Source: Drosophila miranda (taxonomy: Eukaryota > Arthropoda > Insecta > Diptera > Drosophilidae). From it: a stretch of 64,000 nucleotides of DNA. The stretch spans positions 15,128,001 through 15,192,000 of the forward strand of contig NC_046674.1 in NCBI RefSeq assembly GCF_003369915.1, given 5' to 3'. Position numbers and translations under genes: made by a program. Below are positions 46,300-58,466 of this stretch, one piece after another; position 1 is the stretch's first letter; every line of letters begins with the position of its first letter. Below the pieces are notes generated by a model. The model worked only from the letters and a program-made list of their open reading frames with translations, did no database searches and had not been told where the DNA came from.

Positions 46300-48317
46300 C
46301 TATAGCTTCGAGCTCTCTGCTTCTGACACATCAGCCTCCTCCGCATCCTCTGAAAGGTAAAGAAAATTAAAGATAGATTAGTGAAAATTCCACAACCAAG
46401 GACCGGGCGAAGCTGCTTTGTTCACCTACGCTTGCCACCGGGCAGTCGTCGCATGCGTTCCTGTTCCACAGCGGCAAAGTATTCACTGGCCGCCTGCTCG
46501 CAAGCGCTGGCAAAGGGCGCCATGTTGACCTTTCCATTGAGCATAGTTATGTCTGCCTGATCCTGGCCGTGGTTGGCCTTCACCTTCAGCTTGCTCTCCC
46601 GCGACTTGGCCTCCAGGATTTTCTCGCGGCGGTTCTCGCGCTCGAACATCTGCACAACAGTTAGAGAATTACAATTTGGTAGATAGATTGGTGCTAGTTG
46701 GATCCTACCGCTGTCAACAGGGGCTTGTCGTTCTTGGCCGACATCACCATGTTGTCGGAGACCTCGATAAGGAAGGTGGCGCCCAGCTTGCTGCCACAGC
46801 TCACGAACTTTCCATTCTCGTTGGTCCGAACGCAGTAAAGCGGCTCATCGCACACCTTCACAGTCAGAATCGGCTCGTTTTGCTGCTGGAGCAGGTCCCA
46901 CGTGTCCAGCACGCCGTCCATGCGCGTAATAAAGAACTGCGACACCCTGGAATGGCATGAAGAATAAGGATGGGCACGAGACTAACCTGCTTAGGTCGAA
47001 ACTCACTTTGTATAGCTCCAGGCTCCATCGGTGAGCATAGAGCTACTGCTCTTGGTCCAGATAATCGAACTCTCGCGGCAGTCCTCCGACCAGATGCGCG
47101 CACACCAGTCACCTACCGTGAGAAAGTTCTTCACAAATGCCGGATTCCGGGTGATGGCATACACGGGACCCAAGTGGCACATCATCTGTAGTGCGGAGAC
47201 TATATAGAGGGAAAACTAAGGGTGCGACGACTCTTCTCGAACTTACCCGTATTTGGATCTTCTCTGTAGGCGTTTTGCCCTTGCGATTGCACGAGAACAA
47301 CATGCCCATTTCGGTTCCCGCCATGAATCTGGTCGGTATCGTGGTCTCGTACTCTAAAACAGAAATTCCGTAGGAGCGCGACAGGTCCTGTTCGTCGCTC
47401 TTGACTGGATCCATCAGCAGCCTGTCGAGTGGCTCGCTGAGCTTCCGCGTGTCCCACCACAACACCTGCCCGTCGGAGCCACCGGAGAAGAACTCGGTTC
47501 CGCTCTTCGAGTTGTTCCACAGCACCGAGTTGACCGGATCTCGGTGGCACACCTCACGTTCGCTGATCATGACCGGATGCTTGCCGTGGCGCGTGTCCCA
47601 GGCCGCCACCTGTCCATTGTACATGCCACTCACCAGGCTGGTCGGATCCTTCTGGTTGTACTCGAGACACACGCAGGGCACCTTCGGCTCCAGCGTCAGG
47701 AATGGCTCATTGGGATTCTCCACCTCCCAAATGTACGAGTTGCACTTCTGCCCGGTCTTGTCGCCCTGAAACTTCATGTCGCAGTGGCTGACAGCCATCT
47801 TAATGCCGCCATCAGGAGACCAGGACAAGTGCTTCACCGGCACCTTGATCGGGTTCGGATCGCGGTAAACATTAACCGTGCGAGACTTGCACGGCTCCGG
47901 CAGCGGGGCCGGGTCCAAGTTCTCAAAGTAGTTCTCGTATATGTTCACGGCGTTGTTCTGGTGTATATAGTGCTCCATGGGCTTGGTCAGATTCATCACC
48001 TGCGTAATGTAGTTCTCGTCCTTCTCGATCTTGCGCTTGTAGCGCACCGTCTGCTCCGGATCGTGCATGTTGATGTCCTTCGGCCAGCCGCCCTCATTGT
48101 GTGTTATCCCAGTGCTCTTATACGTGGCCCTCTCCGTATTGGCCACGCTCAGCGATGTCTGGCCCGCATATTGTGTAACCCGGTCGACCGGGTTCTTCAG
48201 TATGAAGCTCTTCACCAGTTCGGGATTCGAGTTCTCGCTGAACACCACCTCATCCTTGTCCTCGAACTGTACGCGTGCCCCAAAGGAGCGGCGTTCTTTT
48301 TTGAAAATAAAGTCCAT
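46300..48317 (-). CDS. Dnai2: Axonemal dynein intermediate chain 2 (DNAI2)
   Basis: Five exons on the minus strand, 47247..48317, 47007..47185, 46709..46946, 46430..46649 and 46300..46349, join in frame to 585 residues (human DNAI2 605). The N-terminal [23 protein letters not shown] and [11 protein letters not shown] motifs and the WD-repeat core ([41 protein letters not shown]) align along the whole human protein. A basic helix [18 protein letters not shown] follows the propeller. The protein is a scaffold of the axonemal outer dynein arm, so expression should be limited to sperm tails and chordotonal cilia. The D. melanogaster gene is probably CG6053 (from memory). Confidence 0.94.
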
Positions 48318-49998
48318 TTTTTAACCAAAACTTTTCGATTTTGCAGCCACGACAGATGCTTTGCCTGGTCGGTTCGATATAAAATAAGAACTGATGGGAT
48401 TCATGGCAACGGATTGTTTGGTCGATAGACCCAATGGTCCTTGGGGCAACTGCCTTTCTGCACAGCTCAGACGAACGAATGCTCAGTTGGATTCAACTCA
48501 GCTGTTCCTTTTGTGCAACATTTGCGATTAATATAATGACGAACTTTTAGTATTATTTTCCCAATTTCGAACAGTTTTAGGAACCATTATCCATCCTGTA
48601 ATCAGGCAGGCAGTTTTTTTTCTTTGATTGGACATTTTCCAATTCAAAAAACTCTCTTGATCCACAGATATTTTAAGACTTTATTTTAAACGTAAAATAA
48701 GAGATTTGTTTCCCATAGAAATGGTTGCAAAAAAACATTAGAATGCTAAAACTTTCGTACTTACAGTAGTAATAGTAATAGTAATAGATAATAGGTAATG
48801 GGGACCGAACAACACACACATATATTGTACAGGGGGAAGGGTAAGGGGGTAGGGTAGGGGTGCTATGCTATCCTATACACATTCAACATAATACTCATTT
48901 CTGTTCTTTCAAGAATTTGAGTGGTGTGTTGTGTTGACTGGGAAACAATTTTCTTCTGCTTTCCCTTAGGGTTTAAGGGAGGGGGGGTTTTCTACACGCT
49001 GATCTGACTTTCCATAAACTTACATTTAACTGGCGAGGATCTCTAATATTTATGTATAATATATGTATGTACGTATAGCATTGCTGACGGCATATCGCGT
49101 GGAGATTTCTTTTATCGTTTAGGTAGGTGTATTCGTTTCTAGCTTTGCTTCCTTGCAACATCACATGGTTTTTCTCTTCTCTACTTCAAGTCGGAACGAA
49201 TCGGATTGGGAAACCAGGCTGATTTGATTTGATTGGATTAGATTGGTTGATTGGAACTTATAACAAGATTTAGCACCAAAAGCAGCTGTTAAAAGAAACT
49301 ACACTTAAACCCTACAATAGATCGATCAAAATTCATACGAAAATGTGTATTTCGCTGGCTTAAAATTAACAGATAGGCGAATTAAACTCGTATTAGTATG
49401 CGCGGTTGCGTACTGGTATTTAAAAAAAATAGTCTCTCAATATAGTACTCGATTCTTGCTTCATTCCTTCTTGAAAATATAATCGCTTATGCTCTCGCGT
49501 TTGTGGCAGTTCATTTGGCGTGTCGTAAAAAGGTCTATATACCACTTCTCGACCTCAGTATGTTATTTCATATTGATCCTAGATCACAAGATCCTTGCAC
49601 ACTGATCAGATCACACGGGGACTCTCTCCACAAAAATGACTGAAGGGGAGATTCGCGTGTGTCTCTCTTTTTTTTTTTTGTAAGAACTGAACAAGCCGAC
49701 ACTCGAAACGAAGCTGGGGATACTCGTTTACCACAAGTAGTTATAGATTAGGGGATTTCTGTATCACTTTGCTTTCTTCCGCCTCCTCCTCCTCCACCTC
49801 CTTCTCCTCCTACTGATCCTTCTCTTTCCAGGGTTAAAACTTTAACACGCACATAAAAACTTTCATACGCAGCCAACAACGCCCACGGTACGGTCGGCCC
49901 CTCCATAAAAAAAATATCTCAAGCTATCTCTTACTCTCTCTCCCTTGGTCAGTGTTCCACCGCACCCGATACTGCACCGCACCCCCTTGCAATGCCGC
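48318..49998 (-). other. FBXO32-like 3' UTR and DNAI2 upstream region
   Basis: A minus-strand AATAAA at 48680-48685 would give the FBXO32-like gene a 1.3-kb 3' UTR. The remaining 360 bp hold the DNAI2 promoter, with no recognised motif. Confidence 0.5.
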
Positions 49999-52900
49999 TT
50001 ACAATGAGAAATAACTTAAGAACTGGGCCGGAGGCACGGGCTGGGACAGCGCCTGCTGACCGCCAGCCTCCTCCAGGCGCTGCTTGTAGTCGGGGCTCTG
50101 GTCGACAATGCAGGGATGTCCGTCGGAGGGCCAAAACAGACAGCAGCAGGAGCGGCACAGGGCCAGCACCTCGGCGAACTGGTAGTCGTCGTTGACGCCG
50201 TAGGTACGTCGCAGCTGGTGGTAGATCTGCTTCCAGTCTTTCATCTCGCCCATCTGCTTGAACTTGTCCAGGTCCAGGATGGTGTTGATCTGGCGCTGGT
50301 TGAAGTGGAAGCGCGTCAGCTCGCGCCAGATGCGCTGCTCCGACACCAGCTTGGCCATGGTGTCCCAGGCCTTGGCGGCCGACTCCAGGTCGCGATGATC
50401 GGCAATGCACAGAATGATCTCCCGCACGCACTCCTCCGGCAGCTCGTGCAGCTTGGGCTTGACCTTTGGATCGGGCTGCAAAGATTACAAGTTTAACAAA
50501 CAGAGTTTGCATGAGAAAACCGTTGCGTCACCTCTCGAATCTCGATCTGGCTGGCCACGCGCTGGATGCGCTTGATCGTGGCCATGTGCTCCTTCCAGAG
50601 GTAGGTGCTGCCGAGCGGCTTTCCCCAGCACTTCTGGTTCTCCTGGTTGACGATCTGCTCAAGCTGCAGCGCTAGCCCACGCAGCACATTCGGATGCTGC
50701 TGACTATCGTTGACTGCGGAAGAAAAGAGAGACGATTGAGAAGGATCTCACGGATAGTCCGTTTAGTGCTCACCATGCGAGGCCACCTCCTCGACCATCT
50801 GGAGCAGCTGCCGCTGCGCACTGCCCGGCAGACTGGCGATGCCCTTGTTGGAGACCAGCAGCAGGAACGCGCAGATGTAGTGGAAACGTTTCCGATCGCG
50901 CACCGATCGCTGGAAGTCGAGGCGCTTCACCGCCTCGCTCAGTCCGTTGAAGCCGGCGATCTCCCGGGTGCAACGGATCGTGATGTGGTAGTGGGGTGGC
51001 ATGCTGGCACCCTCCTCCTCCACCTCCTGGCTGTCGCTGGCCACCACCTGGTAGCTGCTCCCCTCCGAGTTGTGCCTGCAACAAGATAATCCATTGTTCA
51101 TTGTCAATGCAACATTTCGGAAGTGTCTCCATTTCCATCTCCATGCCCATGTCCCTGTCCCCATGTCTCTGTCCGATGATAACCCGTTTGGCCAGTTGCC
51201 GTCGCAGACTTGGATTTGGTGTTGTTTTTTTGGCGGTTTACAGGTGTTAGGCGCTTGTGAACCGCTTTTCAAGAGGCGGAAACAGGCGATGTTTCCCAGC
51301 ATCTGTGTTCGATTCGATGTTTCGAATCACTTAGCCGGCCCGGTTTTTAAATGTGCACAGCGATTCGGCAAGAGGAAGCCCAGCCGTGTGTCAAGTTTTT
51401 AACGAACTTTACTAGTGCTGGGTCGCTTAATTTGCGTGGACTGTATGTACATTCGATTTGGGAGATAATTATATTACATATAGGAGGAAATGAAAGAGAT
51501 TCCGGCGGCCACACCATTCTCTAACAATCTAACGTTGAAAATTAATCTCTTAAGATTTCTGTAACTAAATATAACTTTGTTTTGGGTACAGTAGGAGCCC
51601 TAAGGTTCCATTCTGTGGATATAGCATTGAATGAACTTTATTGTGGGTGTCCGCAGCCATTCCGAAATCGATTCACCCCAAAAAAACATTTCGAATGGGT
51701 TCAGTACTGAACGGCCTTGAAATTCAACCATTTGGTGACATTTGAAAGTAGTGCCAAAAAACATGTGATGTGATAAGAACGAATGTAATTGCCAGGCAAT
51801 TATCGGGGGACGGGGGAGGGGGAAGGGGAGAGGGCGCCTTCAGAGCTTCAATTAGACAAAGTGCAGCTGTGGGAGGACCGTTGAACAGACGGTCAGAGGC
51901 AGGCGCACTCACACCATCACGAACTCTGACCCAGTTTGGAGGGAAATCAAAAACAATTTTGTGGCTCCCAAGGACAGGACATGACAGGCCACGACACGTC
52001 CTCGTCGGACAGTGGCACCATAAATGGTCAAGGCACATCGATCCACAGCTCAGGTCTAGCGATATGTACATATGTCCTTGTTGAGAGTAAATTATATTCT
52101 GCATCAGCTGTGGACAGCAGCTGGAATTAGTAGTCAGTTGGTAATCAGTTGTAATCCACTCCAAGTCCCCTGGGCACAATGCGAAGCATAGCCACGCGAA
52201 GATGCGCAAAGTGTGGGAAAAAGTGGGAAGTGGGAAAGTGGGAAAGTGGAAAAGTGCAAAAGGGGGTAGGACAACAGTCAAAGAAAAGACGAAAGTAGAA
52301 CGAAACTGGCGAAAGCTTTTGGCCCACGCCGAGGGAGTCGAGTGCTGGCTGGCCTGGACCTGGGGTAGGAAGTAGGTCAACGCTTTTATTGGCCACATCA
52401 CTCACATACGAGTGAGTATGAATATGTCCTAGAAATGTACATACATATGTACACACACACATACAAATGTATGTTTTGGACTTGCTCATGTGTTGCAGTT
52501 TTTTCGATTTTCAATATCGCATCATTACGATTCGGGAGCGAGATGTCTGTGATTTTCTTTAAAGGGTTACATTCATGCGCGTCTCTTTGTCTCTTCGAAG
52601 ATAATATTCGAACCAATTCGGGTTTTAATTCCCCCATTGATTGTCTGATCAACTTGCGCCTATCCAGGAGATACACCAAAAATACTCACATGGAAGGTGA
52701 TTCGTAAACAAAGAAACGGGAGCCGTGTGCGATTTTTGATTATTTTTTGTTTCGTTCGGGACTGGCAGTAGCACTCGCAGTCGCTGTGTTTAGATAAACG
52801 CGCAATTATCTGTGGATTCGTATGCTACCGAGACAATGAAATTGCTGGGCTGTGCAGCCAGCGAGTGACTCCAACTCTACCTCGACATCTGCCCCTGCCG

Positions 52901-55900
52901 CTGCCGCTGTTTCTGCCTCCGGACCAGCCCACGGGGCACACACCACAGTCCCAAGGCAACAGACCGTGCCACGACGGCTTCGCCGGGCCGTCGACCACGT
53001 GATTCGTATAAATCACTCAACGACGTCACAATCAAGCGTTCGTTTACCTTTCTCCAAGCGAATTAAACAAATGAAAATAAGTGCAGCAAAAGCGCAGCAG
53101 CAGCAGCTGCAGAAGCTGCAGAAGCAGCAGAAGCAGGGCCCTGACAGGCAAATCGCTTTTGTCTCTATTTTTAAGTTTGTGACCTTTTTCGACATAAATA
53201 ATTGGGAATGGAGCCGAACAACAGCCAGAGAAGGAGGAACCCTCAGAGCGCCTCAACTTTTGTCTAAATTTAGAAGAATTCGGAGAGATCACAGATCACG
53301 GAACACAGAGAGATGCATAGCGAGGCATTGGGAATAGAACGGAAACTTTTCGTTGCAAACTTAGATCATTCTGTGGAACTCTCAATGGAGATTTAGATGT
53401 GGTTTCCCCTGTCTAAAGTTTGGGCCCCAAAGTATTGTGGTATACCCATTATGGTCAATATAAGAATGGACATACAGTCTACTTCCTTGTCCCAAGTTCA
53501 AGTCCATCGATCATCTATGCATCTACGTATAGCCATACATATATACTCTGAGGTGTATATATACTTAAGACCAATAGCCAGTGATGCCTAAAGTCGATCT
53601 GGTCACCCTCACGAGTCTTGAAAAAGTAGAAAAAAACTAACAGAAAACAACAAAAAAAACTAAAGAAAATCGATCGAAATGCGCTCCGATCCGATCCGAT
53701 GATCTGTCCGCGTGATGTTCAACGAAGAGTGGAGTGAAAGTGGGTCCGAATCGACGGCACGTCCGCGAATGCACTTTGGATTTGCTTTTACAGGCAATTT
53801 GGAATTTCTAATTATTATATTTTCAGGCATTATCTAATGGGTTCAGCTCAGTGCCGGGCATTGAGCATTGCATTTTTAATTGGCCAGAAAGAAAGAAAGA
53901 AAGAAAGGCGTTGAGTAATGCCCGAGACGAGTGCTTAACACGGTTATGAAACGCTCACGAAAGTTGAGATATCTTTCCCTAAGCAATATAATGAATGGGA
54001 ATGGTCTAAGGCTTGGAGAAAACGCACTCGCCTTCCGTCTTACGTGAGAGCCATGCTCCACTTCCCACATGCCACCAGGCAATCCAATATCGATGAGCAA
54101 ACGGGGTCCAGCACGGACGCAATGCGTTCCAAATCCGAGGCCAGCGGCCTGTTGCGCACCAGCCTCGTACCCAAGCATCCACGTAGAAAGAGCACGCGCT
54201 GATTAGAGCGTTATGAAACCCAAATTGGATTTGACCTCTCTCCCGAATGTTGCCTCTGTGCCCCACTGTCCGTTGAGATAAGCGTCCGGACGGACGTGAG
54301 AAAATAAGACAGAACCCCAAGCAGAAGCAGAAGCAGAACCAGAACCAGAAACCCCCCTTGGAACACAAGCACATGCGGAAAATGTCAGAGATTGGAGTGG
54401 ATTTTTGACAAGTCATAAAGAACGCATCGAACCCAAAGGGAGGCGGAGATGGGTGAAACTATTTTTGGCACTCACCACTGTGTGTGCTCGTAAATGGGGA
54501 AAAGTGGGGAAAAGCGGGGAAAAATGCGGAAACACCGCGACTCAAGATCTTTTCGGTCATATACTGTATACATATTTTCAAGAAACTCGAATGACTTCCA
54601 AAATTAGAAACAGAACAAAGGTGAAAAACATGGATGCAGACTTACATTGCAGCTGTATGCGAGTATATGTAGGTACTACATATCATATGTGTACATATAT
54701 GTATGTATGTATACTTACAACGACGCAGGACTTCATCCAGCCTTGGAAACTCCAATCCCCGAACGGTAGGTAGGCGTGAAAGTCGGTCAAGTTTAGGCTA
54801 AAGCGAGAGAGGGTGTGCACCCGAAAGCTCAAGGTTCCGCCTCGCTCTTTCCGCCTCCCCTTCTACTTCTACTTATACTTATACTTTTACCACCCCTCTA
54901 ATCGATTCATCGTTGAGCGAATAAGTAATGGGTTTTTAAAATAAGAAAAAAAATTACGCATTAGGAGAAAATATTGAACAACCCAGCAGGATGTACTTCT
55001 ACCCAGCTCTTTCCACTCTACACATCTACTGAATTATATTGTAATGTTGGCAAAACTTTTTGCCCCACTTGCAATTTCCCATTGCCTACGGAGCAAACAA
55101 TGGCAATCAATCAAATGAGCAATCGATCAACGGTGCCAAAGATACTATACGTACCTTCCAAAGCACCTTCCAGGCCTCGCTGGAGATATCAGCTGCATCT
55201 AGTAGCCGGACTTTGGTGGCTTTCACAGTCATCTGGCTGCGAGTATGCACTGAAGGGGCTAAAGAGTAGAGAGTAGATCCACTACTCGTATCATAGGTAT
55301 AAACGATAGAGAGACATAGCTCGAAGTTTCTCAATTTTCATGGGCATTTACCAACAGAAAACACAACTTTTTGATGTCTACAATAGCTAAGGGGGAAGTG
55401 GTTTGCGTTGTTTTGGGCCGCAATAATTATCCGTGGCTTTGCTTTGGGCAACTGTTTCCAATGGCGCGACTGGGCAGTGGACCCAATCAATGCGCACGGG
55501 TCTATTAAACCGAATGATTTAAATATTTCGGTATTGAATAGCTCGAACAATGCTACAAATTCGATACATTCGACTGGTAATCTTTCTTTTAGGCCCCTAC
55601 ACGACGCAAGCTTGCACAATTTGCGCGGTACAGTACAATGCGATGGATATACATACTATGTATGAAAATCATAGCTAGCATACAGAGAAATTAGGTTGGA
55701 AGGGAATGCGGAAAGACTTCAAAAACATTACTAGACCTACATACGTATGTACATACGGACTTACGTTGACGGTTGTATTGTTTAGACCTTGAGCCACAAT
55801 TGGTTCAAGGTAGTACTTTATCCGAAGGAAGGCATTGGCAATTTTCACCGATAAGATATATACATCGATGTTCTAGAAGTAGGGCATTGCTAGGACCCCA

Positions 55901-56308
55901 TTTAAAAGTCCTCGTTTACGTGTATGCGCTGTGAAAGCCCACCCAAAGTGATAGTTAGTCAAGGACTGTATTTGTGCTTCTGTGGCCTTGTACTTTACGG
56001 ATTTCTGCATTCCCATAAAAGTCATTAATTCTCACACTTATTTATTTACAGTGAAATGATACAAGATAAGGTATTGCCCCATTATCAAGCTATAATAATG
56101 AAACGTTTACAAATGCAAATAGTCGATTGTGCCGCGTCTGTTTCATAAGTGGAATGTCATCAGTCCCCCCAAATCTATTGTCTAAATCTGGATGGACTTA
56201 CCTCTTACGTTTGCCTCCGCACTCAAGCACCTTTAGGCGCTCCCAGCCTACGTCGGTCTTCACCCAGGCCTCTCCGGGTGATCGGAAGTCTTTCGAAATG
56301 AACGCCAT
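49999..56308 (-). CDS. FBXO32: FBXO32/FBXO25 (atrogin-type) F-box protein
   Basis: Four firm exons on the minus strand: 56202..56308, 50774..51075, 50532..50713 and 49999..50475. They join in frame to 355 residues, exactly the length of human FBXO32. The N-terminus MAFISKDFRSPGEAWVKT matches atrogin's opening, and the KRKR end of exon 1 matches its basic stretch. The F-box begins near residue 200 (LHELPEECVREII). The C-terminus has the CRSC...GHPC cysteine cluster and ends PPAQFLSYFSL as in the family. It should be the substrate receptor of an SCF ubiquitin ligase; the mammalian proteins act in muscle atrophy. The 5.1-kb first intron contains candidate extra exons. Probably CG11658 in D. melanogaster (from memory). 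Confidence 0.92.
51076..56201 (-). other. FBXO32-like intron 1 (5.1 kb)
   Basis: No other gene is supported. Three minus-strand stretches with good splice sites and open frames (55155-55236, 54719-54797 and 54044-54198) could be alternative exons. Region 52690-52830 looks like a leader and may be an alternative first exon. GGGGAAAA and GAAA tandem repeats lie near 54490 and 53887. Confidence 0.6.
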
Positions 56309-57870
56309 CTCTGCGGGTTCGCTGGGAATCGGTTTCTTTGTTGATTTGATTTATTGGACTGGAAAAGCTATAGCTGCTTTATTGCCTTTCGCGCCTGTGT
56401 GTAGATTTGTTTTGTATTCCTAACGTTTAAGCGGACGGCGGTTAACGAAACACGCGTTTTAGTTTGCTGCAAAGTGGAATTTCACAATTTAAAGATTAAA
56501 AAAATAAATCACCGCCACAAAATTTTATAAATAGGAAAATTGGTACCCGGGAATATTGAAAAATATTGTTATATTAATTTTCCAACTTCTAGACAAAAGT
56601 TACCCCATTAAGGGTATATAAAGCTATCAAAGGTATCAAAAAAGTTACCCCTTCCAGCCTCGCACACCAAGCGTGTAACATAAAAAAAAATCAAAACAAA
56701 ACAAACGGGAAAAAAGCAAACCAAATAAAGGCAAAGAGAACCAGAGAGCAGGCGAGAGAACGCGACCAGCTGTTGGGTCTTGTCATTGTAGGTGAGGAGG
56801 GGGGCGAGAGTGGGGCTGTTGGGCGCTGAAGTGGAGTGTTTTGCTGTTGCTATCTCTGTCTCTGTCCGTGGGTACACAGCTGATTTCTGCAATTACGCGT
56901 TTGTTTTGCCTTTGCTTTGTTGTTATTGGGTATGGTATGAGATTTTCAGAGTAGTTTCAAAACACGCAACCACATTTTACTTTCATTTCCGCATTTGAAA
57001 ATCCATCTTCACGGCTTGCCAACATCCTAGCAGCCTTTTCTATACACGAGTTCAAGCGCACATCACAATATGGAACACATACTTTTAGTTGGGGTAAAAA
57101 GAAGAAGTACGCACTTTGAGGCGCAATTACCTCCGACTGCTGCTAATAGCGCTTAATTGCTTTGGTTTGGTTTGCTCTCAATCTGAGATTGCCTAGGCCT
57201 CTGCAGCAGTGATGGAGCCCAGCCCCCACTGGCTTGCTATTTGTAAAATAATAGCACTCTACACAACAGATATGACAAGGCCTGGAACGCGTCTGCTGCC
57301 TGCCCCACAAATTGTTTCGAACAACTCAGCACGTTTCGCGTTGCACTCGAGTCACCAACAAAAGTGAACTGGCAAGCAGCTCGTTGCACGAAACAGGAGG
57401 AAAACTTAATAGCAGCTAGCTCTCGATGTAGTTGTAACGGCTGCGCGGTGAAGAAAATCGTCAGAGTGCGTTGCTGGAAAGCAAGGGTATCATTGTTACC
57501 TTGTTGTCAGCTTGGACTGTTCTCCTTCATCTATTTTAAATGTAACATAAATCTCAAACTGTACATAAGATTATTAACTTTAGATCAATCGAAGAATATT
57601 ATGATTTCGGATTGTGGACTCAGTACGATTAGCCCCATTAACCCATTGTCGACTAGGATTAAAGTATTAAGTGTGTATTAAACACACACAAATATTATGA
57701 AACTTGAAGAATTTTAGCGAGCTTCAGGTGAAAGATATCGAGTTTTTTTGTAATAAAAGATGAGGGATAGGATTGGATCTACAAGAAGATCTTACACACA
57801 CTTAAATGTTTTTGTTTGCGGCTTAGCGCAAGTTGCTCACTAAGGGGGGCTTGGTGGGCTAAGTTTGTTT
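56309..57870. other. Upstream region of the FBXO32-like gene
   Basis: Holds the 5' leader and promoter of the minus-strand gene. No ORF with support on either strand. Confidence 0.5.
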
Positions 57871-57876
57871 TTTTTA

Positions 57877-57964
57877 TATCGGTATAATTGCGGTATATTT
57901 TGAAAATAAGACAGTACATTTCGGTATATTTCTGAGGGTCCCGACGATATTTGATCGATAGCTG
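57877..57964 (+). promoter_or_regulatory. Ccdc56/mtTFB1 core promoter: Motif 6 and DRE
   Basis: GCGGTATATTTTGAAAA, then a CGGTATATTTCTGAGGGTC run and GATCGATA, in the same order and spacing as at TFIIE-alpha. About 75 bp separate the cassette from the Ccdc56 start codon. There is no TATA. Confidence 0.7.
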
Positions 57965-58036
57965 ATTAACAGATTTCATAATTTTTTTAGCAGGCAAAAG
58001 TGCAAAGAATTTTTTATTCACTTTGAAACGTAAATA

Positions 58037-58303
58037 ATGTCGGCGTCGGAGCAAGAACCTAAGATCAAGTACGGAGAAAACGCACCGAAATTGGATAGGG
58101 CGCAGCTGCAGTTCATGAAACTGATCGAGGAGCAGAACCTGGACCGCGTGAAGAAGCTGAAGCGTGTGCGCCGCAACAATTTATTGACTGCCGGCGCCTT
58201 GGGACTTTCCGTATTGGCCATCTACGGCTACTCCATATTCTCGGTGCAGCAGGAGAAATTCCTGGACGACTTTGAGGAGCCCAAGAAGGTCAACACCAAC
58301 TAA
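58037..58303 (+). CDS. Ccdc56: Ccdc56/COA3, cytochrome c oxidase assembly factor
   Basis: A single-exon ORF of 88 residues. The N-terminal half is charged. One membrane helix follows at about 50-70 (LLTAGALGLSVLAIYGYSIF) and a short acidic C-terminus ends the chain. The layout and the sequence QLQFMKLIEEQNLDRVKKL are those of CCDC56/COA3, a mitochondrial inner-membrane protein needed for COX1 synthesis and complex IV assembly. In Drosophila it is known to share one bicistronic mRNA with mtTFB1, and the same order and close spacing (163 nt to the next start) are seen here. Confidence 0.94.
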   Translation: MSASEQEPKIKYGENAPKLDRAQLQFMKLIEEQNLDRVKKLKRVRRNNLLTAGALGLSVLAIYGYSIFSVQQEKFLDDFEEPKKVNTN

Positions 58304-58402
58304 AAGTCGCCTCCAGTTATTGTTAAATATTTAGTCTTAAGCGTTTTGTTTCATTTTACACACACACACACAGATAAACCCTTAAAATCGTTGCACAACA
58401 AT

Positions 58403-58466
58403 GTAAGTAGCATACATCACGCCAGGCAGTGCGATCAGTCTCCAACTAATTTTTGTTCTCTTGAAG
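58403..58466 (+). other. Intron between the two cistrons
   Basis: Donor gtaagtag at 58403 and acceptor ctcttgaag ending at 58466 lie between the Ccdc56 stop and the mtTFB1 start. The mtTFB1 ATG follows the acceptor directly. Confidence 0.65.

Noticed and set aside
47544-48428. 294-codon plus-strand ORF
   Set aside because: Antisense shadow of DNAI2 exon 1.
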